Positions 12,176 to 23,399 of a stretch of 64,000 nucleotides of DNA are shown piece after piece. Positions within the stretch are counted from its first letter, which is position 1. Every line of letters starts with the position of its first letter. The position numbers and the translations under genes were made by a program. The notes beneath the pieces were generated by a model that searched no databases, was not told the origin of the DNA, and saw only the letters and a program-made list of their open reading frames with translations. The DNA is from Trichostrongylus colubriformis (Eukaryota; Nematoda; Chromadorea; Rhabditida; Trichostrongylidae): the NCBI GenBank assembly GCA_963978905.1, contig OZ022259.1, forward strand, positions 51,850,727 to 51,914,726, written 5' to 3'.

Positions 12176-13851
12176 AATATCGTTGCCGAGGTTATACGAA
12201 GAGAGAAGTTGGAATCTACTTGGATCAGGGTTTTTTGTTTTTCTGCTGTAACTCGGTTTGGTTCACGTAAAACTTCTTAAAAACATATATTAATCGAATC
12301 AGCTCATCGAGCTCTATAAGATGGTTTCCTCAAACATTTAAAAAGCTGACATTTCATGTTCATACATGCAGAGGGTGCCAGTGGGCACTCATAGATCATC
12401 AACTGTCTTACTTCATTCAAAAACATTTCACCTGTTTTGGTTATTTGTATAACAATTCATTTGTGTACAAAAGCCATGATTATGAGTGAAAGTAACACTT
12501 CATTTCAAATGCTTTGCCGTTCTACCCTGTGTATTGATCGGCCTCCGCAAGTGAGATGCTATCGTATTAAACAAACAAATTGGAAAACGTGGTAGTTTCA
12601 TGAGAAGTGATTATGTTTACAATATCTGACTTTCAATAGCTGCACCCTCTTTCAGTGAGACATAAATCGAAAATAAAGGATTCCATTCTTTCATATATGG
12701 TTCATACAGAGTCTCCAGCCAACTGCAAGGTTTGAACGTCAACCTAGGCGGCTTTTCCACCAGTTATCGGAGGACTTTCTCTGCACCTCTGAAAAAGCAC
12801 AGTTCCATTAGCAAGATTATGAAGGCACCAAGCGTGTTTCATTTCAATTACTGACAGTTTACTATCAAAGGATCAATAATATTTATTGATAACCATTTCT
12901 CATTCAACAGCTTTCAAAACCATTAAAAGTAAAAATAGAAGCAAGCAAGTGAGTAGTACTTTTCTTAGGAAAGAGAATGAGAAAAAAAAAGAAAAGAGAA
13001 AATTGAGCGCAGGCATTCAAAACATATTCACTTTTCATGAAACTACCATGTAATCCAATTCGTTTGGTCGATATAACAGCTTATCACTTGGGGAGGCCGA
13101 TTTTACCTTTCTAGGATACCGCGGTAATTTCTACGAGATCGAGAGGTCAGACAGTGGAATGATATTCACTCATGACCATGCATTTTATACATAAATGAAA
13201 TGTGATACAATTAGCCAAAACAGCTGAGATTTTTCATGGATGAAGTAAGACAGTTGAAACCTAAGAAAAATCAATTTTTTCAACCAATAATCAGATGATG
13301 ACTACTATAGCATACTGGGTGAGTGATACCATAACGAGATATCTTCAACAAAGAATAAAGATCTATTGTATTCAGTTTTTAATGGGATGATATCCGTGTA
13401 AGTTGTTGAGTTGTTTATGTTGACGGGAGATTTGCCTCGTGGTTATAATTATTGCGCATGTCGCTCGCTGTTGAGTGCCTACCTAACTTTGTCCAAGCGA
13501 GAACATAAAATGTTGGCTTTTAGAAAATTTGAGGTGAACATCTTGTAGAGCTCGAAGCTGATTTGCATAATATGTACTTATAAGGAGATTAAGGCAAAAC
13601 AAACCGAGTCACAGCGCAAAAAATAACGCAGATTCGCATTTTCCGCGTTTTTTTTTTTTGGAAACTTACGGCAGGTACTGTAGCGCGGAAATCTATGACA
13701 AATCAAGGGACGAAATTTCCGTGCATGATGTCTCTGACTTTATGACATTCCATAGGTATCAAACACGAAACATTCAAACGGAGACAAATGACAGTAATTT
13801 TCAGCTATCGGGATTTGAGATTGTTGTATTTCAGTATATGCAGAAACTTAC
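12176..13851. other. Gene 1 intron, no feature seen
   Basis: AT-rich, between the PLE 3' end and the exon at 13852. Contains short homopolymer runs only. Confidence 0.5.
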
Positions 13852-14201
13852 TCGTATTCCTTTGTTGAAATTCTCTTCTCCCATCAAAGCAGCGATCATA
13901 CCGAGCAAGCACGCTCCTTTATCATAAGATAGAGTATCGAAACCTTCGTCCACTTCCACTGGCTTATCTACCTTGAACGACAATGGATGACTTGTAGCGA
14001 GTGAGTCCGCCTGAAGCGCCCTTTCAAGCGCGTCGACCAGCAGAGATTTCCTGAAATCAAGAGCCATATCCAAACTAGCACAGCTTCGAAATACTCATTT
14101 CACAACTTAGCGTCAACTGCCTCAAATGACATGTAGGTAGCGAATCCTTCGTTCAGCCATATGTCGTTCCACCACTTTAATGTAACCAAATTTCCAAACC
14201 A
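13852..14201 (-). pseudogene. Gene 1 exon: NEGFA / SYDKGA, with stop and frame break
   Basis: Starts [20 protein letters not shown], which places the third zinc ligand (Glu of NEGFA) 18 residues after HELAH, as required for an active M1 site. Further on are ATSHPLSFKV and LSYDKGACLL, the latter with the transition-state tyrosine, ending FNKGIR before donor GTAAGT. Between NEGFA and SHPLS there is an in-frame TGA at 14100-14102, and about 15 bases later a one-base loss: the exon is 350 bp where 351 would keep the frame. Together these would cut the protein before the catalytic tyrosine. Confidence 0.9.
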
Positions 14202-14237
14202 CTGCAAATGCCATAAATCAACATTACATGTACTACA

Positions 14238-14600
14238 GGGTGATCCATAACCCGAGCAACAAACTGAGCACTATACTATACTCCTTTTAGACTATTTTAG
14301 ATACGCAAGGGTTCGGTATATTAGAGCTAAAACAATGTCTCAGCGATACAACGACGAATTTTCAAAGCTCGTTGTCCGTATAGCGGTCCAGGACCCAACT
14401 TAATTGATTGTCTGTGGCTGGGCAGAAATATCGTCTCAGTGAGAGGTTGAACAGCTCACTACTTATTTGATACTGAAGAGAGGAATAGTAAAACGTACCC
14501 GAAAGCTACAGGGGTACCACAGAGTGAAGAACTATACCACAGGTTACTATGTAGCCTTCAGCAGAAACTTACTCGGAAGTCACTGATTTACCAATGAAAG
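14238..14600 (+). mobile_element. Tc1/mariner-type end with start of a transposase
   Basis: An ACAGGGTGATCC end is followed at about 14334 by MSQRYNDEFSKLVVRIAVQD and a stop, like the first helix of a transposase. The right end was not found. Confidence 0.4.
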
Positions 14601-14914
14601 GAGTATGAGTCACATATATACCGCTGACCGTGCTAAGTAAAGAATTTTTCGAAGTATACACAAAAGCGCTTGAAGTTTGTCAAGTTGAAGAAAAGTTATA
14701 TCGTAAAAACCGTGATGCATTCTCTGTGAATCACACTATATGTATTTCGGTTGGGCCACACTATGATCACACAGAACTGATCAAAGATCAATTCAGAGAA
14801 AGGATATGGGATCGATTCGGGTCGGATTTAAAACGCATTCAAAAGCGGAAACGATTTCGGCTAGTGCACTACACAATATCGATCACTTACTAGGATCGAT
14901 GAATGTGTGCCATT

Positions 14915-16470
14915 AGGACAGAAAATTGCGTGGCCGCGTTCGACGCGCGACGAAATGATGCAGGATATGGACGGCGGTCTAACTGAATGCTGCCATTATC
15001 GCTTGGTACCTACACAATAGGTCGCGCATAGCTCGCACCATCGCGCAGGGTCAAGCGTCCAGTTGAGGAAAATTTTCAAAAATACGACCCCCCACCGAAA
15101 AGGGGGCCCCAATACGACTCCCCTCTTTTTGCACAGAACCCATCAAATTAGCATTTTTTGAATACTAATCACCAATATACAACTAAATGGACGCAAAAAC
15201 CCGAAAAATATGTGGTACAGGTGGAATTCCCAATAATATACACCAATATATAAACTATGAATCCTAGATTACAGATCGGATCACGCTTCTGTTTCATAAT
15301 CGAACAATTACAAATAATAATCCAGAATACCCTACACATCTACAGAAGTTCAGGATCTCATGTCAGGCGACGGCTGCGACGCGGCGATCGGAGGAGCGCG
15401 GTATCTTCCCCATACTAAATTCCGACATTGTTAAAACACTTCAAACTTTACCTAGAGCCCATCTTTCAAACAGCTGTAAACTGTTTTCCTAATAACTCCC
15501 TTAGTCCTATCTATTGGCCGCTTGCTTTCCTCAATGGTTGCTTAGTTCTCGATATGGAATTCCAGTTGAGGATTAGTTGAGGAAAATTTTGAAGTGTTCC
15601 ACGGAAATGGCCATAACTTTTTTCAAACTTGATCATATGAGTTCGTTTTGGTGAAGCAGAGTCTGCTAGGTTGTCGCTTTCGAACGGCTACCTGAGCTAT
15701 GCCATATCTTCAAAACGAAGCAAGAAAAGTTCAAAAAAGCCAGTTGAGGAAAGCTTTTTTGTCGAATTTGCGAGATCTTTCCACGAATCTTCCCAAAAAT
15801 CGATTCATTAATACTGAAATTTTTCCAGCATGCATCCTTCGCTCTGGGAGGCCTAGTGAAAAGGCGAGAACCGTCGGTCAGCTTCTGTGTGGGATGCGCC
15901 ATGCATCAGGATTTCATCCACATTCTCAATGAATACAAACGTTTTTCCGGTCCGCATAGTGGCCGCCAACACTAGATTACGTACTTGCGATCGTAGTAAG
16001 ATATGGAAGAAGTCCATATCAGCTAATTTTCCGCTTTCATCCCATTGTTTCTGGAGTGTCCATCCACGGTGGTACCCGCTGATAGATATCGCTTTCCATG
16101 GTTAATCGGTGAATTTCGGAGGTGTCTCTGTACGTGGTTTCGGTGTCAGCGGACCAACGAAAGAGTTATTGGTACTGACCGGTTTCGTTGTGGATTGCGC
16201 CATGCATGAGGTTTCCATGGCTATTAAGTTAAACTAGTTTTGAATTCGAACCCACTCAGTCAATTTAATCACTTCTACCCTTACACTTTAGACCCTAAGC
16301 CTGAGAAATTCTGCTGATCACTGCCTACCTCAACAATTACGACCCCCCCTCCTAGCGAACCAAATACGACCCCCCTGTTGAGGATTCCTCAACGGAGGCT
16401 TGACCCTGCCATCGCGTGCATGCCCAACGCGAATCTTCTGTGCTAGGGCACGCACTCGGGATTGATGGGA
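14915..16470. mobile_element. Diverged copy of the 48.0-kb palindromic MITE, split by an insertion
   Basis: Sequence on each side of 15045-16409 (the 'gcgtggccg..ttcg.cgcgcgacg' and 'cgcgcatagctcgcaccatc' blocks) matches the arms of the hairpin element at 48003-48232. The arms are more diverged here. Confidence 0.6.
15045..16409. mobile_element. DNA element nested in a palindromic MITE, 6-bp duplication
   Basis: Ends GCAGGGTCAAGC...TTGAGGA and its mirror (TCCTCAA...GCTTGACCCTGC) bound 1365 bp. CATCGC occurs directly on both sides (15039-15044 and 16410-16415). Subterminal 'aatacgacccccc' runs are also mirrored. The interior has short open frames, but no transposase was recognised. A half copy of the end lies at 36175-36235. 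Confidence 0.72.
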
Positions 16471-19400
16471 GCTAAGCCTCGTTAATATTTAGCGCCGGCC
16501 GCGTGGTTGCGTTTCTAGCAGCAAGGCAGAGTGGCACGGGGAGGTGCAGAGAAGACGCAGACAACGACACAGGGTGGCACAGGGAAGAAGCAGAGACACG
16601 CAGCAAGCTCTGCTGCCAGCATCGCAAAGTATGAACGCGCCGTGACGTGCGTGCGCAGTAGTGCGTGCCGGCAAAACTTCAATGGAAACGTTGGCATTTG
16701 ATGCTGCTTTACCATCTCTATAAGCATTGCGCACTCTACTGTTTAAATTACTGAGGGTCAAAAATTTCGTTCGTGTTAATACCAAAGTAGCAATGAAGTG
16801 TGTTTAACCGCTGGGTGAGAAGTGATTGACCAAAAGTACTGCTGACCTAGTCATTCATCAGTGACAACCGCATCTCTGTAGGAACTCAGCACCCAATACA
16901 TGTCAATGTAGTGTTGTTGCCTGCCGATATATTCTGCCCTAGTGATATCGGAATAGGAACAAAATTCTTCATTCAGCAAATATTTTATTGTCTCCCTACG
17001 GTGGGTGTACTGCAGCCGCATTGAGTCTTAACAACTATTCATATTTCAAATCATCAAACTTCGATCCGTTTCATCTCAAATAGTTCCTATGAGTGCTGAC
17101 GTTCTGCTGCCAACCGGGAAAGCCCACGATAGATTCCCAGAGATATGCGATAGATTCCCACGCCTCTCACAAGCTTTCATCAGCTTTCGGAAAATATCAC
17201 TTTCAACCACCCGGCCACCTCCTGTGCCGCCTAGCAAATTTGAGGTCCCATGGTGACAGAGTTTTGCAATTTTTCCGCGGCGCTAAAAAGTTGGTCATAA
17301 GAAAGAATTTGGGGTTACTCGGAATTCAGCATTTCCTTTATGAAATCAACTGCACATTCAACCTCCAGTAAGAGTTACAAGGGTCTCTAAGCACGTATAT
17401 GGTTAATGAGCTAGACTTCAGCGCAGTCTAAAATGCAACGGCAAGAATCCATACTAGCGATCAGTCGATTCGAAGCTGTAAAAACATACCTTTGTCTCGC
17501 AAACAGAAACTCTCGAAAAGTGAAGCCCATGGCATGCTCTTCCTATTTCAAAATCAGAACAAATGTACATTCTCCACGCCTCCGAAATTTAGCCTTTAGC
17601 GGACGCTTGGCTTGAGTAGGCGAGTCCCTCATCCTCTGCTATACGAGTGCATTCCATTTCTCCATTGCTACACCATCCAAATCGGGCAGATCATTCAAAT
17701 CTGCATCTACCTTCTTCAGCACTTTGGAAATATCTCAGTCTGTCCACAATAGGATAAAGCAGGTCGTTTCCTCCATCCGTGGGCTTTCTTTACGAGGGCT
17801 ATTAGCTAGAAGAGGTCATCACGACCTTTCGCACCCACCTTTCGTCCTCATATAGCTCTCTTGCTGCTTTTCATAATCTTTATTGCTGATGTCAGGCTTA
17901 AGCGCAGACCAGTTTAGTGCTTACATACAATGCCACTCCTCGTAAAAGGCACACATCTTCGTATTCTTCGCTTTGACTACAACCCTCTCACCAAATCTTT
18001 TACAGTTTTGTGAGCGGCGACCTTTACACTCTGCTTCTCATGTCAGCGTCCTTCTCCTTCTTCACTACCCCCTGAACCTTACCACGCACAATCACACCGT
18101 GTTATCTCCTCTACAACACATTCGAATGTCATCACAAAAGCATTTCGTGCATAGTACCGTGAGCTCATCTGCCGTCTTTCAAGTCACCTGAAGCACTTCG
18201 AAGGACTGGAAATATTCAGTGTCCTTTTCTCGAAACCATTGTTTTCTGCTTGGTGCAATGCTGACATCGAATCCTCCTCGCGTATGATGCCCTTGTTTTT
18301 TTTTTGTGACAATGTGATATGGCTAGAGTCCGTGCTGGGCCAAACCCTGATGTTCCTCACGTTTTTGAGTATCATTCCAGTAAACGGTCAACTTTCATTT
18401 GCCTTCCTCCAGTGGTGTAGGCTATTCAAGAGTCTCTCCTCCTTTCGATGAACGCACCGCTGCCCACGATCGTTGATACAAATTCGCCCGCTCGGTGCAT
18501 TGATTCGATGTCCTGCTGTACCTGTCAACGTGGCTACTCAAATCACCTGCTAGCCCCTGCTCAGGAACTACTCCATCTGTATACATAGTTTACTGAGCCT
18601 AGAACCCCCCTTGATGGGCACACTTGCCTGTCTTACCTTATGTTAGTTACACTGCGCGGCGTTCCAGAAGAGAAACGGAAATCCACATTTCAGCAAATGA
18701 GTCACTTCTCAAGACCTGCCTTTTTCCGATCCTGATATGTTGTCCTAGAAGTTCCCCGGCATTTTTTTCACACGTCGTTCAATCATCAACTAATGGCTAA
18801 TGACTTCGCCATAGGCACTCTGAGTTTCTTCAGCCTTCCCAACAGTGCCTTAATGTCTATCCTCCGCACCTCACTGAAATGGGTATCGAGGTCTTCTGCC
18901 AGTGCTGAAGCAACACCTCCAAGATTTAGCGTTGCGAGCGCTCAATGCTGCCTTGCGTAAATTGTGACATCTCCATCCAGCAACTTCTAGTAGGGAATCT
19001 CTCGCGAACCAGACCAATAGCACTGAAAAATTGTCTCGGAGTGGATATCTGGTTGATGCCAGTGGATGCTCCTCGAGAGAAAGGAATAAGACGGTCAACT
19101 CGTCGTTCACGTGGAGGGAGAGTGATAGGATTCTAACTACCAGGCTAGTAAGATACCCTTTCAGATCTGGGCGCAAAAGAAGGGTCTTTCCAGTCTTCAC
19201 GCGCACTAGAGCTCCCCTGCCAGAGGAGAATCCAAGGGGCCAGAACACACCACTGTGTCATAAGCGAGGTCGCTAGAAGATTGCGATGTATAGATAACTG
19301 TAAACGAGCATCCTATCCATTTCCCGGAAAATGTCCGAATTTCTCTTGAAGGCAAGGGAACAATCATTCACGGACTCCATCAGCAGTTCAAATCGATCTC

Positions 19401-19994
19401 ACTTCCCTAGCCCGGTATCTTCGAACACAAGGCACTTGATTAATCGTTTCATTCACTGTGGCTAGTAAGACAGCGCCACCCATTGCAGCCTAATGCTGCC
19501 GTTTCGCTGATGTTCCTAGAAGATGATGGCTTGCAGTGGCAAGTTATGTATATCGAAAAGAAACACCAGCGATATCATGGTGGCACTACAAACTCTATAG
19601 AATGCTGGAGCCCCTGTTTCATATGCGTACTCGTCCATTTCAACGGAGCAAAAAGAACAAGTTATAAAGCGTCCCGGCACATATTACAACCGGAGTTTTG
19701 AGCCAAAGTAGCTTATTAACTGAGGGCACCCTTCGATGACCTCACATTCTGGCTTTAGAATTCGAAGACACACCCATTACTCTGAGCACACATGGGCACT
19801 TCCGTGGAGAACGATCCCATGAATGCTATCCATGCATCAACAAACAGTGTAGACAGTGATCGCGAGAAAACTAGACAGGATTCCAAACCTGGCATACACT
19901 TCTGTAATATGTGACAGGACTTCAATCTAATTTGCCCTATGAATAAACCGGATTTTTGTATTCATGAATAATGCTGTGTTTTCAGAAAGTGAAC
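16470..19994. other. Gene 1 large intron, unidentified remnants
   Basis: Several minus-strand frames are open for 40-125 codons, for example about 18800-18950 (GGVASALAEDLDTHFSEVRR) and 18184-18375. They may be scraps of an old retroelement running antisense to none of the known exons. No RT, protease or integrase motif was found, so no class is assigned. Confidence 0.35.
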
Positions 19995-20064
19995 CTGATG
20001 AGCAAGCTCGTGTGCGACAAGTAGATTCGGTGAAACTTCGTCACCATTCCACAATCCATCCTCC
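19995..20064 (-). CDS. Gene 1 exon: HELAH zinc-binding motif
   Basis: Reads LWNGDEVSPNLLVAHELAHQ. HELAH is the HExxH motif, giving two zinc-ligand histidines and the catalytic glutamate. Acceptor tatttcag; donor GTTCAC; it closes in phase 0. The next exon lies about 5.8 kb away. Confidence 0.96.
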
Positions 20065-20122
20065 CTGAAATAGAATGACTTCTCCAACATTATCGCAGAA
20101 AAATACTAGACGGGCAGTGCAC

Positions 20123-20186
20123 CTGTAAGTATTCAGTCCCCAATTTTCCATCGCACCAGCTGGGAAGTCGGGAAGAGAGAGCAGAT
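20123..20186 (-). CDS. Gene 1 exon: GAMEN exopeptidase motif
   Basis: A 64-bp exon reading LPDFPAGAMENWGLNTY. GAMEN is the exopeptidase signature of the M1 family and holds the free amino group of the substrate. Acceptor catacag; donor GTGCAC. Phases fit the exons on either side. Confidence 0.96.
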
Positions 20187-20256
20187 CTGTATGTTGGGGC
20201 AATAACTCAGCAAGCAAAGTTTGATAAAAGCAGATTATGGGCATCACTCATCAAAC

Positions 20257-20377
20257 CTAGTTTGGGTAGCGGATACTTGATTCCAAAATGATGACCGTAG
20301 AAATCGAGAAACCCGTAGCCATAGCGCAAAAAACCTGAAGTCCCATCCAGGGCCTCAGGGCGTGCCCATACTCGGAT
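20257..20377 (-). CDS. Gene 1 exon: entry to catalytic domain
   Basis: Begins IRVWARPEAL and ends FYGHHFGIKYPLPKL. It corresponds to the 'vR.waRp......al......L.fye.yf.i.YPLPKlD' block. The acceptor is ctcttcag. The codon split after the final Leu is completed by the next exon to give the expected Asp. Confidence 0.93.
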
Positions 20378-20438
20378 CTGAAGAGCTGTTAGAATAATCT
20401 AGCAATAAAAGGAAGGTTAACAACACAAGATTACATAC

Positions 20439-20562
20439 TCGCACATCACCCTTAGTATAACCTTCTTCGAACTTGAATTCGCTAACAGCAATGGCAAGAA
20501 TATACGTCGACATTTTCGGCGTTTCCTCGAAAGTGGATGTTATCCAGGGTGAGCTTTTCTCT
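20439..20562 (-). CDS. Gene 1 exon: end of N-terminal domain
   Basis: The exon reads FEETPKMSTYILAIAVSEFK, the conserved 'F..TP.MStYLlAf.V' strand of M1 aminopeptidases that leads into the catalytic domain. Acceptor tcgtttcag; donor GTATGT. It closes in phase 0. Confidence 0.95.
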
Positions 20563-20833
20563 CTGAAACGATTATACCAAATTTAAAAAATAGAGAAATG
20601 CAGAAGTTATTAGATTCCACAAAAGTGCTGCAGAGCTTCAGTACAGTTCTGAGTGCAATCAGGACACCGCAGAAAGGCTGGGGCTCGACGCACAGCAGAT
20701 ATGCGAAGTGTGGTCCAATGGAAGAGCTATTTGATTCAACACGAGCTCACGTGTACCGCGTTCCAAACGCCGCCTCCTGATTCGAGAGGCAACGCTCAAT
20801 TTGAGATGAGGAAAGGAACTCAGTTTTTCTTAC

Positions 20834-20986
20834 CTCACTTCACCAATCTCTTTTCCATTAGAAAGAGCTGTGGTTCCTTCCGGATGGATGATCGTAACAG
20901 TCCAGTTTGCCTTGAAATCCGGTTCATCAAAGCAAGGAACCATTCTACGAGCTCTGCTCGGCTCGAAATGAGTCACAGCGGCGGTC
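20834..20986 (-). CDS. Gene 1 exon: FEPSRARRMVPCFDEP block
   Basis: The frame reads TAAVTHFEPSRARRMVPCFD then EPDFKANW and ends in LSNGKEIGEV. This is the substrate-binding beta-domain block (T..E...AR...PCfDEP..KA) of M1 enzymes. Acceptor tctgtttag and donor GTAAGA are both strong. Phase is 2 in and 2 out, matching both neighbours. Confidence 0.95.
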
Positions 20987-21449
20987 CTAAACAGAAACAG
21001 TTGTACCTAATTGAGCAGAACCGAGTTCCGAAAGAATCTGAACTAATTTGTGGAGCAAATGGGGTTCACTTCGTTTCCCGCTAGAAACAAGGACTAAATG
21101 AAGACGAAACGGAAAGATTATTATCCTGACTGTTGCAGGAAAGAACGGCTGTGGTAACACGAGAGAAATCGCCTAGGCACTATGAAGGATGATAAGGATA
21201 TGTAGGGCTTGGGAGGAGATGCTCATTGTGGACAAACGCACGAGATTCTACGACAGGATATTTGAGGCAGATAGTAACGGATGTAGACTGGGACACATGG
21301 ATTTTGATCTCCGCCTGTGACTCTGTGACAGCCAGTTGCCTTTGGCCCTGTGCCAGAGCTTTCGAGTGTTGATTTTTTCATGTAAATCCTATTCTCCTTG
21401 CAAGTCTATTCCGCTGTATTCATTAATCACTGGGTGATACTACCATAAA

Positions 21450-21720
21450 ATAATTCCTAAAGGATTCGTCTACGAAAAAAAAAAGGGTTTTTCTGTTAAC
21501 CATATATTTATGTTGTATTTGCCTAATGTGGGCCGCATGCAGAATTTCACGCGAAAAATTGAATCGTGCTGAGGTACAGCACCACAGAGTCTCGGCCAGG
21601 TGAATGGGGTCCCAACAGGTGCCCACGCCGTCATCTGCCGCTGTCAGAGACGCATTATAAGAGCAGAAAGTCACTTAAACAGTCCCACTCTCCAATCCCA
21701 ACAGCGGCAGACGAAGGGAC
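21450..21720. mobile_element. Half copy of the 37.6-kb MITE family
   Basis: Shares 'atttatgttgtatttgccta', 'aatttcacgcgaaaa' and 'tcagagacgcatt' blocks in order with the left arm at 37.67-37.86 kb. Confidence 0.65.
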
Positions 21721-22395
21721 GGGCTTCTGATCGAAGGTCTCGTCGTCTCTGAAATTCCTCCATGCCCCCATGCCACACTGCCTCGTTACCTGTGAGCGCA
21801 GCCACGCCTTGTCTGCGCTGAGTATGAACGCGGCCTTACAGAGAACACGTAAAGAGTTGGACATGACGGCCCTACTGACCATGTGCCCTAGCTGTCATCT
21901 GGGGAGTGGTATTAGATGCGCCATGACTTTCCTTGTAAACTAGGCCCCTTTATTGAGGTAAGAGGGGGCGAAAATACTTAAGAAATGACGGAAAGAAAAT
22001 GGGTGTCAATGAAAGTAAGGGAGTACTAAACACAGGTCTTACGCGGCTTCAACTAAGCATCTCGAGCTGCATATTCAACGATCAACCGAAATACCTCTCA
22101 TAGTGCTTTCCGTTCAATAATAATCAAAGTGTGGGATGATCGCCCTCCATTCAGCTATATCATACCCGATTTGGATCCTCACAGGAGAGTCGTACGTCTC
22201 CCAGACCACCCAGAACTTCACACAGAACGGTGAGCCATTCTGCTTATCGTAACGTGAGCGAAGTTCCTTGAAAGCACGATTCTTGCCCAGAAATTTGAGA
22301 CGCCCACAGCAAAATATAATTTTTCTCGATTTATCAAATAAGCGTTGTTTAAAAAAACATGTAGCATTGTATAGTCTACAGAAACGCAAACCTAC

Positions 22396-22478
22396 TTCAG
22401 TGACCCATTGACGTCTTTGTATGTCGTCCTATACAAACCATTCAATCTATCAGTTTGAACAAGTCCTGTGTAGACCAC
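22396..22478 (-). CDS. Gene 1 exon: VVYTG...LNGLYRTTY block
   Basis: The frame gives VVYTGLVQTDRLNGLYRTTY and KDVNGSL, the diagnostic 'GxL.....GxYRSxY' block of M1 aminopeptidases. The acceptor is ctctttgag and the donor GTAGGT. The exon enters in phase 0 and leaves two bases that join the next exon (20834-20986) in frame. Confidence 0.93.
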
Positions 22479-22504
22479 CTCAAAGAGTTACTTAGAAGAA
22501 ATTC

Positions 22505-22625
22505 TTAGGCTTTCTCCAACTCTTGCATGCCTGTTTCACCATTCAAATAGTATCGATGTTCAAGGACTCTCATCAATTCTTTTTCTCTGCTAGCGTGCAA
22601 GACTTGATCATACGTGAAACAGGGG
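22505..22625 (-). CDS. Gene 1 possible exon (N-terminal domain)
   Basis: A frame reading LMRVLEHRYYLNGE lies where the family has a variable strand-rich segment between the exons at 23.3 and 22.4 kb. The match is by position and amphipathic pattern only. No splice pair with the right phase was found, so this is a weak call. Confidence 0.3.
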
Positions 22626-23199
22626 GCGGAAGATACCAAATTCGAAAGTAAGATCAGTGGGGCGCATAAATAGTAGTAAAAAAGCAAGTAGAACCACCGA
22701 GCACACAAAAGCAAGGTTTGCTTGCAAGTACTGCAAGACTCCACGAAGCAGCAAATATCCGGACAGAAAAAGAAGGAAGGGGAGTGGGAAAGAAGAGACA
22801 GCAATGTGCAAACCAACATGCATCGATAAGTGAGCGACGGCTGACATGTGCGATAGACATGGACGCATCTTATAAGCTTTCCGTGCCCCACCTGCTCACC
22901 CTCAAGCCACTGGAAACGCCACCAGCCATCGTAATTCAAATTTGTCATTCCAGCGGTAAAATGGGCGGGGCACGTGCGGGTCCTTCCTGCGCAGAGTGTT
23001 GTGACTGAGAGCCAAAAATACTTCTACTCATGTGCTCACCTTGACTCTGACACGTTGCTTTGCAGGAATCGTGGAACGCAATAGGAATACTCCTACCTCC
23101 ATTCTTTCATTGCTTTTATGTTGAACGAATATATCTTCTTCATTCTGAGAAAGCCTCTGTTTTCGATGAGATCTCATCAACAAGCGTCAACCCACCATT

Positions 23200-23368
23200 A
23201 ATACATGCACGTTCTCAATTCCTATGTCGAGCATGTGAAGTATAATCAGATTTGTTGGAGCAAGCACTTCTACGAGGATATCCACTTCTCCATCGAACGT
23301 CAATTCTTTTTCGGGTGGAACATCGGGATATGATGGCAAGTACACCTTCACCGTCAAATTGTAAGTCA
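23200..23368 (-). CDS. Gene 1 exon: start of N-terminal M1 domain
   Basis: After an acceptor (tttttag) at 23369 the frame reads TYNLTVKVYLPSYPDV, then FDGEVDILVEV and PTNLIILHMLDI. This is the first conserved block of M1 aminopeptidases, the beta-saddle that begins with the 'YxLxxxxxL...FxGxV' pattern. The donor at the left end is not certain; several GT sites lie between about 23187 and 23215. An exon linking this one to the membrane anchor was not found. Confidence 0.85.
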
Positions 23369-23399
23369 CTAAAAAGATTTACGTAAGTTATCAACACAC

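Noticed and set aside
9958..12224. Identical 12-base ACTTGGATCAGG near both ends of PLE 1, as a possible target duplication
   Set aside because: The left copy lies inside the PLE coding region, and 12-base matches are expected by chance in a window this size.
22114..22389. 91-codon minus-strand frame left of the gene 1 exon 22396
   Set aside because: It begins beyond the GTAGGT donor, and its residues do not match the M1 family between the flanking exons.
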